From assembly GCA_036274595.1 (NCBI GenBank), contig DASUFL010000118.1, positions 12,924 through 76,923 of the forward strand: a stretch of DNA of 64,000 nucleotides. The letters run 5' to 3'. The position numbers and the translations under genes were made by a program. Of the stretch, positions 1 through 9,575 are shown one piece after another. The notes under the pieces were generated by a model. The model was given only the letters and a program-made list of their open reading frames with translations, was not told the origin of the DNA and searched no databases. This DNA comes from WS-9 sp036274595 (GTDB taxonomy: Bacteria > Eisenbacteria > RBG-16-71-46 > SZUA-252). How positions within the stretch are numbered: the stretch's first letter is position 1; the number at the start of each line of letters is the position of its first letter.

Positions 1-1014
1 CGTCCCCTCTCGCCGATGCTCGCGCAGCCCGCGGACGATCTGGACGGAGCACTGAAGGCGATGGGGGAGGCGGCGCTCGAGTTCAAGCTGGATGGCGCGC
101 GCGTCCAGGCGCACAAGGCCGGGGACGAGGTGCGCGTCTACTCCCGCCGGCTCCACGACGTGACCGGCTCGGTGCCCGATCTGGTCGAAGCGGTCCGGGG
201 CCTTCACGCGCGCGAGCTCATCCTGGACGGTGAGGCGCTCGCGCTTCGCCCCGACGGAACACCGCACTCGTTCCAGGTCACGATGGGCCGGTTCGGGACC
301 AAGCTGGACGTGGAGCGGTCGCGCCGCGAGCTTCCGCTCACGCCCTTCTTCTTCGATCTCCTCCGCGTCGACGGGGACGACCTCCACGATGCGCCCGCGC
401 GCGAGCGCTTCCGGGCGCTCCGCGAGGCGGCACCGTCCTTCGCCGTGCCCCAGCGGATCACGTCCGATCCGTCCGAAGCGGACGACTTCTTCGAGGAAGC
501 GCTCCGCCGCGGCCACGAAGGGGTCATGATGAAGGGCATGGAGGGGCGGTACGAGGCGGGCCGGCGAGGGGCGGGCTGGCTCAAGCTGAAGCCCGCGCAC
601 ACCCTCGATCTCGTCGTGCTCGCGGCCGAATGGGGCCACGGCCGGCGAAAGGGGCGCTTGAGCAACCTCCACCTGGGAGCTCGCGATCCGCGCACGGGAG
701 GATTCGTGATGCTCGGGAAGACCTTCAAAGGGATGACGGACGCGATGCTGGACTGGCAGACGAAACGCTTCCAGTCGCTCGCGCTCGGCACGGACGGCCA
801 TGTCGTCCACGTCCGTCCCGAGCAGGTCGTCGAGATCGCGTTCAACGACGTGCAGGAGAGCCCGCACTACCCGGGCGGGCTGGCGCTCCGCTTCGCGCGG
901 GTGAAGCGCTATCGCGACGACAAGCGGGCCGACGAGGCCGACACGATCGACACCGTCCGCGCGATCGCGCGCGCCGAGGTTCGCGCGTCGCGAGCGAAAG
1001 GAGGCGTGCGATGA
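1..1014 (+). CDS. ATP-dependent DNA ligase, 5' end cut by window edge
   Basis: The reading frame is already open at base 1 (RPLSPMLAQPADD), so the true start and probably an N-terminal DNA-binding domain lie outside the window. What remains is the nucleotidyltransferase core and the OB domain. The motif I lysine is in EFKLDGARVQ (KxDG), followed by LILDGEALAL (motif III), FFFDLLRVDG (IIIa), GHEGVMMKG (IV) and WLKLKP (V). The lysine would carry AMP from ATP during nick sealing. Such ligases act in repair or replication; bacteria that have one usually also carry the NAD-dependent LigA. The stop overlaps the next start as ATGA, so the two genes are probably translationally coupled. The family is clear, the cellular role is not. 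Confidence 0.9.
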   Translation, partial: RPLSPMLAQPADDLDGALKAMGEAALEFKLDGARVQAHKAGDEVRVYSRRLHDVTGSVPDLVEAVRGLHARELILDGEALALRPDGTPHSFQVTMGRFGTKLDVERSRRELPLTPFFFDLLRVDGDDLHDAPARERFRALREAAPSFAVPQRITSDPSEADDFFEEALRRGHEGVMMKGMEGRYEAGRRGAGWLKLKPAHTLDLVVLAAEWGHGRRKGRLSNLHLGARDPRTGGFVMLGKTFKGMTDAMLDWQTKRFQSLALGTDGHVVHVRPEQVVEIAFNDVQESPHYPGGLALRFARVKRYRDDKRADEADTIDTVRAIARAEVRASRAKGGVR

Positions 1015-2468
1015 GCCGTGGGCTCTTCCAGGGTCGGACGTTCGACGACTTCCTCTTCCGCCCGCGCCTGGGGCGGGTCGGATCCCGCGCCGACGCGCGG
1101 CTCGGCTCCCGGTTCTCGAAGGGGATCGCGCTCGAGCTGCCGGTCGTCTCCGCCAACATGGACAGCGTGACCGGTTCGGCGATGGCCCGGACGATGGCGC
1201 TCGAAGGGGGGATCGGCATCGTGCACCGCGCGCTCTCGATCGAGGACCAGGCGCGCGAGGTGGAGCGCGTGAAGCGGAGCCACGGCTGGATCGTGGAAGA
1301 TCCGATCCGTCTCCCGCGCACGGCGACGTTGCGCGAAGCGCGCGACACGATCCGCCGCCATGGCGTGACCGGGCTCCTCATCGAGGAGTCGCGCGGGTCG
1401 GGGGTCCTGGCCGGCATCCTCTCGAAGCGGGACATGCCCTGGGATCCGGGGCGTGAGGGTGATCCCGTGGAGCGGCACATGACTCCGTTCGATCGCCTCC
1501 ACGTCGGCAGACCGGGCATGAGCCCCGACGAGGCCGCGCGGATCCTCTACGAGCACAGGATCGAGAAGCTGCCCGTGGTGGATGCGGAACGTCGCATCGC
1601 CGGGCTCATCACGAAGAGCGACATCCTCCTCTCCCGGGAGCGTCCCGACTCGACGAAGGACGCGAAGGGGCGTCTCCGGGTCGGAGCCGCCGTGGGAGCG
1701 CGGGGCGACTATCTCGATCGCGCGGATGCGCTCCTCGCCGCGGGGGCCGACGCGTTGGTCGTCGACATCGCGCATGGCCACTCCGAAGTGATGGCGGAGG
1801 CGCTCGGCGCGCTCCGAGCGCGGTTTCCGAAGGCCGAGCTCGTGGCGGGGAACGTGGGGACCGCGGAGGGGGCGCTCTTCCTCAAGGACCTGGGCGTCGC
1901 CGCCGTGAAGGTGGGGATCGGCCCGGGGCGCGGATGCCGGACGAGGCTCGAGACCGCGGCCGGCGTGCCGCAGCTCGAGGCGATCTACGAGATCCGGCTC
2001 GCGCTCGGCGAGTCCGTCCCGATCATCGCCGACGGCGGGATGCGACACGACAAGGACATCGTGCTCGCGCTCCTCTGCGGCGCGTCCTCGGTGATGCTCG
2101 GCAGCATGCTCTCCGGAACCGACGAGGCTCCGGGACGCGTGATCGAGGATCCAGCGACGCACGAGAAGCGAAAGGTGTACCGCGGCATGACCTCGCCGCA
2201 GGCGGTGCTCGCGACCCATTACGGGGCGGGCGAGGAGGAGGAGCTCGAGCGCGCGCTCGAGACCCCCGCGGAAGGGCAAGAGCTCGAGGTGCCGTACCGC
2301 GGAAGCGTGCGCGACGTGCTCCACAGACTCCGGGGCCATCTTCGCTCCGCCGTGAGCTACGCGGGCGAGACCTCGCTCGGTTCCGCGCGAGAGGTCCTGC
2401 TCGACGACCCCGAGGCGTTCCTGGTCCCGCTCTCGGCGGCGTCGATCCGAGAGTCGTACGAGCGCTGA
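1011..2468 (+). CDS. IMP dehydrogenase/GMP reductase family protein with CBS pair
   Basis: This 485-residue protein has the TIM-barrel IMPDH/GMPR core interrupted by a CBS pair at about residues 94-210. Core signatures are LPVVSANMDSVTG, EGGIGIVHR, ADALVVDIAHGHS, VAGNVGTAEGA and a catalytic loop GIGPGRGCRTR with the nucleophile at about Cys309; the usual loop is GIGPGSICTTR. The flap after YRGMTSPQA lacks the Arg-Tyr dyad of IMPDH and instead reads TPAEGQELEVPYRG, which resembles GMP reductases. IMPDH makes XMP from IMP with NAD; GMPR reduces GMP to IMP with NADPH. I cannot decide which reaction applies. CBS domains normally bind adenine nucleotides and regulate the enzyme. The start overlaps the ligase stop (ATGA). 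Confidence 0.85.
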   Translation: MSRGLFQGRTFDDFLFRPRLGRVGSRADARLGSRFSKGIALELPVVSANMDSVTGSAMARTMALEGGIGIVHRALSIEDQAREVERVKRSHGWIVEDPIRLPRTATLREARDTIRRHGVTGLLIEESRGSGVLAGILSKRDMPWDPGREGDPVERHMTPFDRLHVGRPGMSPDEAARILYEHRIEKLPVVDAERRIAGLITKSDILLSRERPDSTKDAKGRLRVGAAVGARGDYLDRADALLAAGADALVVDIAHGHSEVMAEALGALRARFPKAELVAGNVGTAEGALFLKDLGVAAVKVGIGPGRGCRTRLETAAGVPQLEAIYEIRLALGESVPIIADGGMRHDKDIVLALLCGASSVMLGSMLSGTDEAPGRVIEDPATHEKRKVYRGMTSPQAVLATHYGAGEEEELERALETPAEGQELEVPYRGSVRDVLHRLRGHLRSAVSYAGETSLGSAREVLLDDPEAFLVPLSAASIRESYER

Positions 2469-2599
2469 GCGGGCCGCGCACGTTATCCGTGCGGACGCGA
2501 CGCCGGTCTGTCACGATGGAAGGAGGCCGCCCGCCAACCTGCGGCTCTGGACCAAGGCCCGAGCGCCATGCTCGGCCGCGAGCCAAAGGTAGGTCCGCC

Positions 2600-2887
2600 A
2601 TGCGAGACGATGACGCGCGCCGACCGCGCTCTCCCAAACGCCGCACCCCACGGCCCGACGAGCCGCCGCGAACCCCCGATCCGCCACCGCGCGTGCCCCA
2701 CCCCGAGCCCGACATGCCGGTGCCGTTCCCGGGCTCACCCGGGCCGGAGCCACATACCATGCCTGAGATCGAGCACCGGCGCCGGCAGGCGGACGATGTG
2801 GACGAGGCAGGCGAGGAGTCCTTCCCGGAGAGCGAGCCGCCGGCCGTGAGCCGGCCCGACCCGCCACCGCTCCCCGGACCGCACTAG
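2600..2887 (+). CDS. small proline-rich hypothetical protein
   Basis: A 95-residue ORF starts at ATG 2600 after a modest AGGTAGG. It is rich in Pro, Arg, Asp and Glu (for example DEPPRTPDPPPRVPHPEPDM) and looks disordered, with no membrane segment or known domain. Its TAG stop shares one base with the GTG start of the YihY-type gene, which argues for a real, translationally coupled gene rather than a chance frame. I recognise no family. High G+C makes spurious proline/arginine-rich frames common, so confidence is moderate. Confidence 0.5.
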   Translation: MRDDDARRPRSPKRRTPRPDEPPRTPDPPPRVPHPEPDMPVPFPGSPGPEPHTMPEIEHRRRQADDVDEAGEESFPESEPPAVSRPDPPPLPGPH

Positions 2888-3828
2888 TGAAGGCGCTCTT
2901 CAAGCTCCTCGCCGCCACGCTCCACTCCTGGCGCGAGGACAAAGCGCCTCGACTCGGAGCGGCGCTCGCGTACTACACGATCTTCTCCATCCCGCCGCTG
3001 TTGATCCTGCTCATCGGGATCGCTTCGATCGCGTTCGGGCGGGACGCCGTGGAAGGGCGCGTCGTGGGAACGATCCAGGGACTGGTCGGAACGGGAGGCG
3101 CCTCGGCGATCCAGGACATGCTCCGGAGCGCCCACGCGTCCGGACGAGGGCCGATCGCGACCGCGATCGGGTTGATCACGCTCCTCCTCGGGGCGTCGGG
3201 CGTGATCTCGAACCTCAAGGACGCGCTCAACACGATCTGGGAGGTGGAGCCGAAGCCCGGGCGCGGCATCGTGGCGTTTCTGCGGGAGTACATCTTCTCG
3301 ATCTCGCTCGTACTGGCGGCCGGCTTCCTTCTCCTCGTCAGCCTGGCCGTGAGCGCCGCCCTCGCCGCGCTCGGAGACTACCTGGGCCGCGTGCTTCCCG
3401 GCGGCGCCGCCCTCTGGGGCGCGGTGGACGTGTTCGTGTCGGTCCTCGTGATCGGATTCCTGTTCGCCGTCCTCTTCAAGTACCTGCCGAACGCGCGCGT
3501 GGCATGGGGGGACGTCCTCCTCGGCGGGCTCTTCACCTCCGTGCTGTTCACCGTGGGAGAGGCGCTGATCGGGCTCTACTTGGGACGCACCAACGTGGGC
3601 TCGGCGTTCGGCGCGGCTGGATCGCTGGTGGTCGTCCTCGTGTGGGTCTACTACTCGTCGATGATCCTCTTCTTCGGGGCGGAGCTCACGAAGGCGTACG
3701 CCACGCTCTACGGCTCCCGCATCGTGCCCGATCCGGACGCGCGGCCGGTGGCCGAAGGCGAACGGGAGCAGCAGGGAATTCCGAGGCGGCGGGGAGGTTC
3801 ACGCCCCTATGCGCCGGGCGTGCGCTAG
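2887..3828 (+). CDS. YihY/BrkB-family inner-membrane protein
   Basis: This 313-residue membrane protein has the YihY/UPF0761 pattern: an N-terminal amphipathic stretch then LGAALAYYTIFSIPPLLILL, a loop with LKDALNTIWEVEP, and further transmembrane segments including VVVLVWVYYSSMILFFGAEL. GTG at 2887 overlaps the previous stop by one base. A charged tail follows the last helix. The family is widespread and its molecular function is unresolved; some members were mis-named ribonuclease BN. A second, diverged paralogue lies at 59259-60167 on the minus strand. Confidence 0.88.
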   Translation: MKALFKLLAATLHSWREDKAPRLGAALAYYTIFSIPPLLILLIGIASIAFGRDAVEGRVVGTIQGLVGTGGASAIQDMLRSAHASGRGPIATAIGLITLLLGASGVISNLKDALNTIWEVEPKPGRGIVAFLREYIFSISLVLAAGFLLLVSLAVSAALAALGDYLGRVLPGGAALWGAVDVFVSVLVIGFLFAVLFKYLPNARVAWGDVLLGGLFTSVLFTVGEALIGLYLGRTNVGSAFGAAGSLVVVLVWVYYSSMILFFGAELTKAYATLYGSRIVPDPDARPVAEGEREQQGIPRRRGGSRPYAPGVR

Positions 3829-3878
3829 AATGCGGCCACGCACCCGGCGGGTCGGGGCGGAACGGGAAGGGAGGTCGT

Positions 3879-4565
3879 GTGGACGAAGCCGCGGCGAAGT
3901 CGCCAGGGATCAGCCTCAAGCAGGCCCTCGGAATTCCCCTCAACGTTCTCTGCTTTCTCTTCCTCATGGTGCTCGCATGGGGAAGCTGGGCCGGGTTCTT
4001 CGCGCACCCGGCCCGCGTCGGCGTGGTGGTCGTGCATCTCCTCATGATGCCGGTCATGACGATCTGCACCGCGGGGCGAAGCCGGGGCGTGCGCCACGAG
4101 CCCGACTGGAAGCCCTTCTTCCCGCTCCTCGTCTTCCACTCGCTCTTCACCGCGTGGGTCATGCCCTACATGGACGCGCGCGATCTCTTCGTGCTCCCGG
4201 GCGGGGACCCGCTCCGCTACGCGGGGCTCGTGATCCTCTCGCTCGGCGCGCTCCTTCGCGTCTGGCCGATGATGACGCTGGGACGTCGATTCGCCTCGGT
4301 CGTCGCGATCCAGGAAGGGCACAAGCTCCACACGGCTGGCATCTACCGCTGGGCGCGCCATCCGTCCTACGTGGGCATCCTGCTCATGGACGTCGGCTTC
4401 GCGTGCGTCTTCCGGAGCAGCGTGGCGGTCCTCCTCCTGCCGCTCGTGTTCTGGATGTTCCACCGGCGGATGGACGTGGAGGAGGCGCTCCTCGTCGACG
4501 CGTTCGGCGACGAGTACAAAGCCTACATGGGCCGCTCGGCGCGGCTTTGGCCCGGCGTCTATTGA
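3879..4565 (+). CDS. ICMT/PEMT-like membrane methyltransferase
   Basis: This 228-residue integral membrane protein probably starts at GTG 3879, four bases after GGGAAGGGAGG. The C-terminal half carries the isoprenylcysteine methyltransferase-like signature: GIYRWARHPSYVGILLM (SAM-binding R-HP-Y-G pattern), then EEALLVDAFGDEYKAYM. Four or five hydrophobic segments are visible. Bacterial members methylate mostly unknown lipid or small-molecule substrates, so the substrate is not inferred. The stop overlaps the following lipoprotein start (TGATG), suggesting coupling. Confidence 0.82.
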   Translation: MDEAAAKSPGISLKQALGIPLNVLCFLFLMVLAWGSWAGFFAHPARVGVVVVHLLMMPVMTICTAGRSRGVRHEPDWKPFFPLLVFHSLFTAWVMPYMDARDLFVLPGGDPLRYAGLVILSLGALLRVWPMMTLGRRFASVVAIQEGHKLHTAGIYRWARHPSYVGILLMDVGFACVFRSSVAVLLLPLVFWMFHRRMDVEEALLVDAFGDEYKAYMGRSARLWPGVY

Positions 4566-5161
4566 TGCAGCGATCGTTCCTCGCGCGCTCCGCCCTCGTC
4601 CTCGCCCTGGCGGGGACGGGCGGCTGCGCGGCCGCGAGCCAGCTTGCGGCGCTCCGGCAGGTCGAGTTTCGTTTCGACCACGTAGGATCGCCGCGGGTCG
4701 CGGACGTCCCGCTCGAGCGGATCCGCTCCTACTCGGACCTCTCGGTCGCGGACGCGGCGCGCATCGGCATCGCGGTGACGTCGGGCGAGGTCCCGATGGA
4801 TCTGACGGTCCACCTCACGGGACGGAATCCGGAATCGAACTCCGTGACCGCGCGCCTCGTCGCGATGGATTGGTCCTACCTGGTCGATGATCGCGAAGCG
4901 GTCTCGGGACGCCTGACCGATCCGATCTCCTTCGCGCCCGGGGCGGCGCAGGACATTCCCCTGCGCGTGCGGCTGGATCTGATGGAGGCCTTCGACGAGC
5001 GGGGGCGCGACCTGGTCGAGGTCGCCCTTGCCCTCGCCGGGCAGGGGAGCGGGAGCCACAGGGTCACCTTCCGGATCGCCCCCACCGTCGACACGCCGCT
5101 CGGCCCCATCCACTATCCGGTCCCCATCTCCTTCGATATCGCCTCGAACTCAGGCCGGTAA
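4565..5161 (+). CDS. LEA14/WHy-type lipoprotein
   Basis: This 198-residue protein begins with a hydrophobic signal ending ALAGTGGCAA, a loose lipobox that probably makes it a lipoprotein. The mature part has the beta-rich pattern of LEA type 2 (WHy) domains, for example MDLTVHLTGRNPESNSVTAR and RLDLMEAFDERG, with a late VTFRIAPTVDTPLG strand pair. WHy proteins are linked to desiccation or stress tolerance, but no biochemical role is established for bacterial lipoprotein forms. The start overlaps the stop of the membrane methyltransferase gene (TGATG). Confidence 0.72.
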   Translation: MQRSFLARSALVLALAGTGGCAAASQLAALRQVEFRFDHVGSPRVADVPLERIRSYSDLSVADAARIGIAVTSGEVPMDLTVHLTGRNPESNSVTARLVAMDWSYLVDDREAVSGRLTDPISFAPGAAQDIPLRVRLDLMEAFDERGRDLVEVALALAGQGSGSHRVTFRIAPTVDTPLGPIHYPVPISFDIASNSGR

Positions 5162-5253
5162 TCCATTGGAATTGGACCACTTGAACGGCACTCACTTTGC
5201 TCCCCGGGAGTTGCGGCCAACGAACCCCCTTCGAGCGCTGTAGAAGGGGTCGT

Positions 5254-6453
5254 ATGGCTACGAGCGTCTGCCGGCGTCCGCCCGGATTCATGTCCCGCGC
5301 AAGGTCCGGCCCCAGGGCCGTCTCATCCGCACTCACGATCCTCCTCACCGTTGCTCTCGCCCTGGCCGGCTGCTCGTCCCAGAAGAAGACCCGATCCGTC
5401 CGCGTGCCCGTGAAGGTCGCGCACGCGGAGGAGCAGTCGATGCCCTACGCGCTGACCTCGGTCGGAACGGTCGAAGCGCTCCGCACCGCGGCGATCGGCT
5501 CGCAGGTGGGGGGCGTGATCACGCGCGTGGCCTTCCGTGAAGGGGACGTGGTCAGGAAGGGGCAGGTTCTGATCCAGATCGATCCGCGCCCGTTCCATGC
5601 CGCGCTCGAGCAGGCCAAGGCCGCGCTCCAGCGCGATCGCGCGCAGGCGGAGACCGCGCGCCTGGATGCCGAGCGCAGCCTGAGCCTCTATCAGGCGAAG
5701 GTTCTCTCGCAGGCGGAATGGGACCAGAAGCGATCCGCCTCCGAGGCGCTCGCGGCGACCGTGCGGGCCGACTCCGCTTCCGTGATGAACGCCGCGCTCG
5801 ACCTCGAGTACGCGACCATACGGTCCCCCATCGCGGGGCGCACGGGGCGGCTCAACGTGAACACGGGGGACTACGTGAAGGCGGCCACGAGCGACCCGCT
5901 CGTGACCGTGATCCAGCCCGATCCCATCCGCGTGCGCTTCACCATCCCGGAGCGCGACGTGCCGGCGCTCCAGCGCTACCTTCACGCCCGCCCCAAGGTG
6001 GAGATCACGTCCGCCGGCGGCGGGGAGCCGATTCAGGGCGCGCTCATCTTCGTCGACAACGCGGTGGATCAGGAGAGCGGGACGCTCCTCTTGAAGGGGG
6101 AGTTCCCGAATCGCGACGGCAGGCTCGTTCCAGGGCAGTTCGTGGACGTGAAGCTCGTCCTCTACGTGGCGCCGCGCGCGATCGTCGTGCCGTCGCTCGC
6201 GGTCTCGACCGGACAGCAGGGGGCCTTCGTCTACATCGTGAACCCCGACTCCACCGTCTCCACGCGCCCGGTCCAGGTGGATCGCACCGTGGACGAGCTC
6301 ACGATCGTGTCGAGCGGGCTCAAGCCCGGCGAGTCGGTGGTGACCGACGGACAGCTCAGACTTTCGCCCGGCGCCAAGGTGGTCATCAAGAAGCAGCCGG
6401 CCCAAGGGGCGGGGCTGGATGCCGCGGCTCCCGCGGAGCGCGCGGACCGATGA
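5254..6453 (+). CDS. RND efflux periplasmic adaptor (AcrA/MexA type)
   Basis: This 399-residue membrane-fusion protein links an inner-membrane RND pump to an outer-membrane channel. I chose ATG 5254 because AGAAGGGG lies just upstream; an internal Met at 5290 is also possible. It has a lipoprotein signal (ALALAGCSSQ), a lipoyl half-motif at VGGVITRVAFREGDVVRKG, a coiled-coil hairpin (ALEQAKAALQRDRAQAETAR), the second lipoyl half (LEYATIRSPIAGRTGRL), a beta-barrel and a membrane-proximal domain (GLKPGESVVTDGQLRLSPG). The ATGA overlap with the pump gene shows they are one operon. Confidence 0.93.
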   Translation: MATSVCRRPPGFMSRARSGPRAVSSALTILLTVALALAGCSSQKKTRSVRVPVKVAHAEEQSMPYALTSVGTVEALRTAAIGSQVGGVITRVAFREGDVVRKGQVLIQIDPRPFHAALEQAKAALQRDRAQAETARLDAERSLSLYQAKVLSQAEWDQKRSASEALAATVRADSASVMNAALDLEYATIRSPIAGRTGRLNVNTGDYVKAATSDPLVTVIQPDPIRVRFTIPERDVPALQRYLHARPKVEITSAGGGEPIQGALIFVDNAVDQESGTLLLKGEFPNRDGRLVPGQFVDVKLVLYVAPRAIVVPSLAVSTGQQGAFVYIVNPDSTVSTRPVQVDRTVDELTIVSSGLKPGESVVTDGQLRLSPGAKVVIKKQPAQGAGLDAAAPAERADR

Positions 6454-9400
6454 ATCTCTCGTACATCTTCATCCAGAGGCCGGTCATGACCACGCTCGTC
6501 ATGATCGGCATCTTGATCTTTGGAATCATCGGCTACACGCAGCTTCCGGTGAGCGACCTGCCGAACGTCGACTACCCGGTGATCTCGGTGAGCGCCAACC
6601 TTCCGGGCGCGAGCCCCGAGACGATGGCTTCCGCGGTCGCGACGCCCCTCGAGAAGCAGTTCACCACCATCGCCGGCATCGAGTCGATGACCTCGACGAG
6701 CACGCAGGGAGCCACGTCGATCACGCTCCAGTTCGCGCTCGACCGGGACATCGACGCGGCGGCGCAGGACGTGCAGGCGGCCATCGCGAAGACGCTCCGC
6801 TCGCTCCCGACCGGAATCACGCCCCCGTCCTACCAGAAGGTGAATCCCGCCGATTCCCCGATCCTGTTCCTCGCGCTCACGTCCGAGATGCTCTCCCTCT
6901 CCCAGCTCGACGACTACGCCGAGAACGTGATCGCGCAGCGGCTCTCGACGGTGGACGGCGTGGCGCAGGTCTCGGTCTTCGGCGCCCAGAAGTACGCGGT
7001 CCGGATCCAGCTCGATCCGCGGGCGCTGGCCTCGCGGGGCATCCCGATCGGGGACGTCACCGACGCGATCGACGCCGCGAACGTGAACCTCCCGACGGGA
7101 ATCCTCTGGGGACCGAGCCGCACGGCCACCGTGATGGCCGGAGGGCAGCTCCAGAGCGCCGCGGAGTTCGGCGAGGTCATCGTGGCGATGCGGGACGGCG
7201 CGCCTGTCCGGCTCAAGGATCTCGGAGTGGTGAAGGACGACGTGCAGAACAACCGCGTGGCGAGCTGGTACATGGGAAAGCGCAACATCACGCTCGCCAT
7301 CCAGCGCCAGCCGGGAACGAACACGGTGGAGGTGGCCGCGGCGGTCCACCGGATGCTGGCCACCCTGGGTCCGCAGCTCCCGGCCTCGGTCAGCGTGCAC
7401 GAGCTCTTCGACCGGTCCGAGGGGATCCGGCACTCGGTGCGCGACGTCCAGTTCACGCTCCTCCTCACGCTCGGGCTCGTCGTGCTCGTGATCTTCCTCT
7501 TCCTCCGGAATCTTCCCGCGACCGTGATCCCGAGCCTCTCCCTGCCGCTCTCCTTGGTCGGGACGTTCGCGATCATGCATCTGCTCGGCTACAGCCTCGA
7601 CAACCTCTCCCTGATGGCGCTCACGCTCTCCGTCGGATTCGTGGTGGACGACGCCATCGTGATGCTGGAGAACATCCACCGGCACATCGAGATGGGGAAG
7701 ACCCCGATGCAGGCGGCCTTCGAGGGCTCCCGCGAGATCGGCTTCACCATTCTCTCGATGACGCTCTCGCTCGTGGCCGTGTTCATCCCGGTGCTCCTCC
7801 TGGGCGGTATCCTCGGGCGGCTCTTCCATGAGTTCGCGGTCACGATCAGCGCGGCGATCCTGGTCTCCGGCTTCGTGTCGCTCACGCTCACGCCGATGCT
7901 CTGCAGCCGCTTCCTCAAGCCCGAGCACGTGACGCAGCATGGCCGCGCCTACCGGACGATCGAGGATCTCTACGACCGGATGTTCCGGGCCTACGACCGC
8001 TCCCTCGGCTGGGTCATGGATCACAGGCGGGCGACGATGGCGTTCTCGCTCGCGATCCTGGTCGGCACGTTCCTGCTCTTCCACATCGCGCCCAAGGGCT
8101 TCATCCCGAGCGAGGACACCGGGCGGATCCAGGCGAGCACCGAGTCGGCCCAGGGGACGTCCTTCACCGCGATGGTCGAGAAGCAGCAGCAGGTGGCCGC
8201 GATCATCGGGAAGGATCCCAACATCGCGGCCTACAGCTCGGCCGTGGCTTCGGGCGGAGGCGTCTCGGGGACCAACCAGGGGCGCTTCATCATCCGGCTC
8301 AAGCCGCGGAACGAGCGCGACAAGTCCGCGGACGAAGTCATCCGCGCGCTCCAGCCCAAGCTCTCCCAGGTGCCGGGCATCCGCGTCTACCTCCAGAACC
8401 CTCCCGTCATCAACGTCGGCGGGCGGTTCTCGAAGAGCCAGTACCAGTACACCCTGCAGAGCGGCGACCTGGAGGACCTCTACGACGCCTCGACGACGCT
8501 CACGACGAAGCTCCTGGACGTGCCCGGCATCCAGGACGTGACGAGCGACCTCCAGATCTCGAACCCCCAAGTGAACGTGGCGATCGACCGGGACCGCGCG
8601 TCCCAGCTCGGGATCTCGGCGCAGCAGATCGAGGAGGCGCTCTACGACGCATACGGCTCGCGCCAGGTCTCCACCATCTTCACCTCGAGCGACCAGTACT
8701 GGGTCATCCTCGAGCTCCTCCCCGAGTACCAAAGAGACTTGACCGCGCTCCAAAGTCTCTATGTGGGGTCGAAGAACGGGACCCTCGTGCCGCTGGGCTC
8801 GGTGGCGCGGATCCAATCCGGGGTCGGGCCGTTGAGCGTGAACCACCAGGGGCAGATCCCCTCGGTCACGATCTCGTTCAACCTTCGCGAAGGCGTCTCG
8901 CTGGGAACGGCGGTCGCGGACGTGGAGCGCATCGCCCGCGAGACCCTCCCCGCGAACGTCACGGGCAGCTTCTCGGGCACGGCCCAGGTCTTCCAGTCGA
9001 GCCAGCAGGGACTCCTCATCCTCCTCGTGCTCGCCATCTTCGTGATCTATCTCGTGCTCGGGATCCTCTACGAGAGCTTCATCCATCCGATCACGATCCT
9101 GTCGGGGCTTCCGTTCGCGGGCTTCGGCGCGCTCCTCACGCTCGTGATCTTCCGGACCGAGCTCAGCATCTATGCGTTCGTCGGGATCATTCTCCTGATC
9201 GGGCTCGTCAAGAAGAACGCGATCATGATGATCGACTTCGCGCTCGACGCGGAGCGGAACGATGGGAAGTCGCCGCGCGACGCGATCGTCGAGGCCTGCC
9301 GGGTCCGCTTCCGCCCGATCATGATGACCACCATGGCCGCCCTCATGGGCACGCTCCCGATCGCGATCGGGCTCGGCACCGGGTCCGAATCCCGGCGCCC

Positions 9401-9575
9401 GCTCGGCCTCGCCGTCGTGGGCGGACTGGCCTTCTCCCAGCTCATCACCCTCTACGTCACCCCCGTGATCTACACCTACCTCGATGCCTTCACGCAGCGG
9501 CTGCGCCGCCGCCGGCGCGCGGAAGCGCCCTCCCCGGCGCTCGATGAAGGGGGCGCCCTCCCGGTATCCTCGTAA
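6450..9575 (+). CDS. RND multidrug efflux pump, inner-membrane subunit (AcrB/MdtC type)
   Basis: This 1041-residue protein is full length for the HAE-1 RND family. It starts MNLSYIFIQRPVMTTLVM and has 12 expected transmembrane helices in two halves with two large periplasmic loops. Proton-relay residues are present: Asp400-Asp401 in LSVGFVVDDAIVML (TM4) and Lys922 in LIGLVKKNAIMMIDFA (TM10). It exports hydrophobic or amphipathic compounds by proton antiport with the adaptor encoded just upstream. No outer-membrane channel gene follows directly; the TolC-like protein at 11077 is the nearest candidate partner. Substrate is not predictable. Confidence 0.95.
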   Translation: MNLSYIFIQRPVMTTLVMIGILIFGIIGYTQLPVSDLPNVDYPVISVSANLPGASPETMASAVATPLEKQFTTIAGIESMTSTSTQGATSITLQFALDRDIDAAAQDVQAAIAKTLRSLPTGITPPSYQKVNPADSPILFLALTSEMLSLSQLDDYAENVIAQRLSTVDGVAQVSVFGAQKYAVRIQLDPRALASRGIPIGDVTDAIDAANVNLPTGILWGPSRTATVMAGGQLQSAAEFGEVIVAMRDGAPVRLKDLGVVKDDVQNNRVASWYMGKRNITLAIQRQPGTNTVEVAAAVHRMLATLGPQLPASVSVHELFDRSEGIRHSVRDVQFTLLLTLGLVVLVIFLFLRNLPATVIPSLSLPLSLVGTFAIMHLLGYSLDNLSLMALTLSVGFVVDDAIVMLENIHRHIEMGKTPMQAAFEGSREIGFTILSMTLSLVAVFIPVLLLGGILGRLFHEFAVTISAAILVSGFVSLTLTPMLCSRFLKPEHVTQHGRAYRTIEDLYDRMFRAYDRSLGWVMDHRRATMAFSLAILVGTFLLFHIAPKGFIPSEDTGRIQASTESAQGTSFTAMVEKQQQVAAIIGKDPNIAAYSSAVASGGGVSGTNQGRFIIRLKPRNERDKSADEVIRALQPKLSQVPGIRVYLQNPPVINVGGRFSKSQYQYTLQSGDLEDLYDASTTLTTKLLDVPGIQDVTSDLQISNPQVNVAIDRDRASQLGISAQQIEEALYDAYGSRQVSTIFTSSDQYWVILELLPEYQRDLTALQSLYVGSKNGTLVPLGSVARIQSGVGPLSVNHQGQIPSVTISFNLREGVSLGTAVADVERIARETLPANVTGSFSGTAQVFQSSQQGLLILLVLAIFVIYLVLGILYESFIHPITILSGLPFAGFGALLTLVIFRTELSIYAFVGIILLIGLVKKNAIMMIDFALDAERNDGKSPRDAIVEACRVRFRPIMMTTMAALMGTLPIAIGLGTGSESRRPLGLAVVGGLAFSQLITLYVTPVIYTYLDAFTQRLRRRRRAEAPSPALDEGGALPVSS

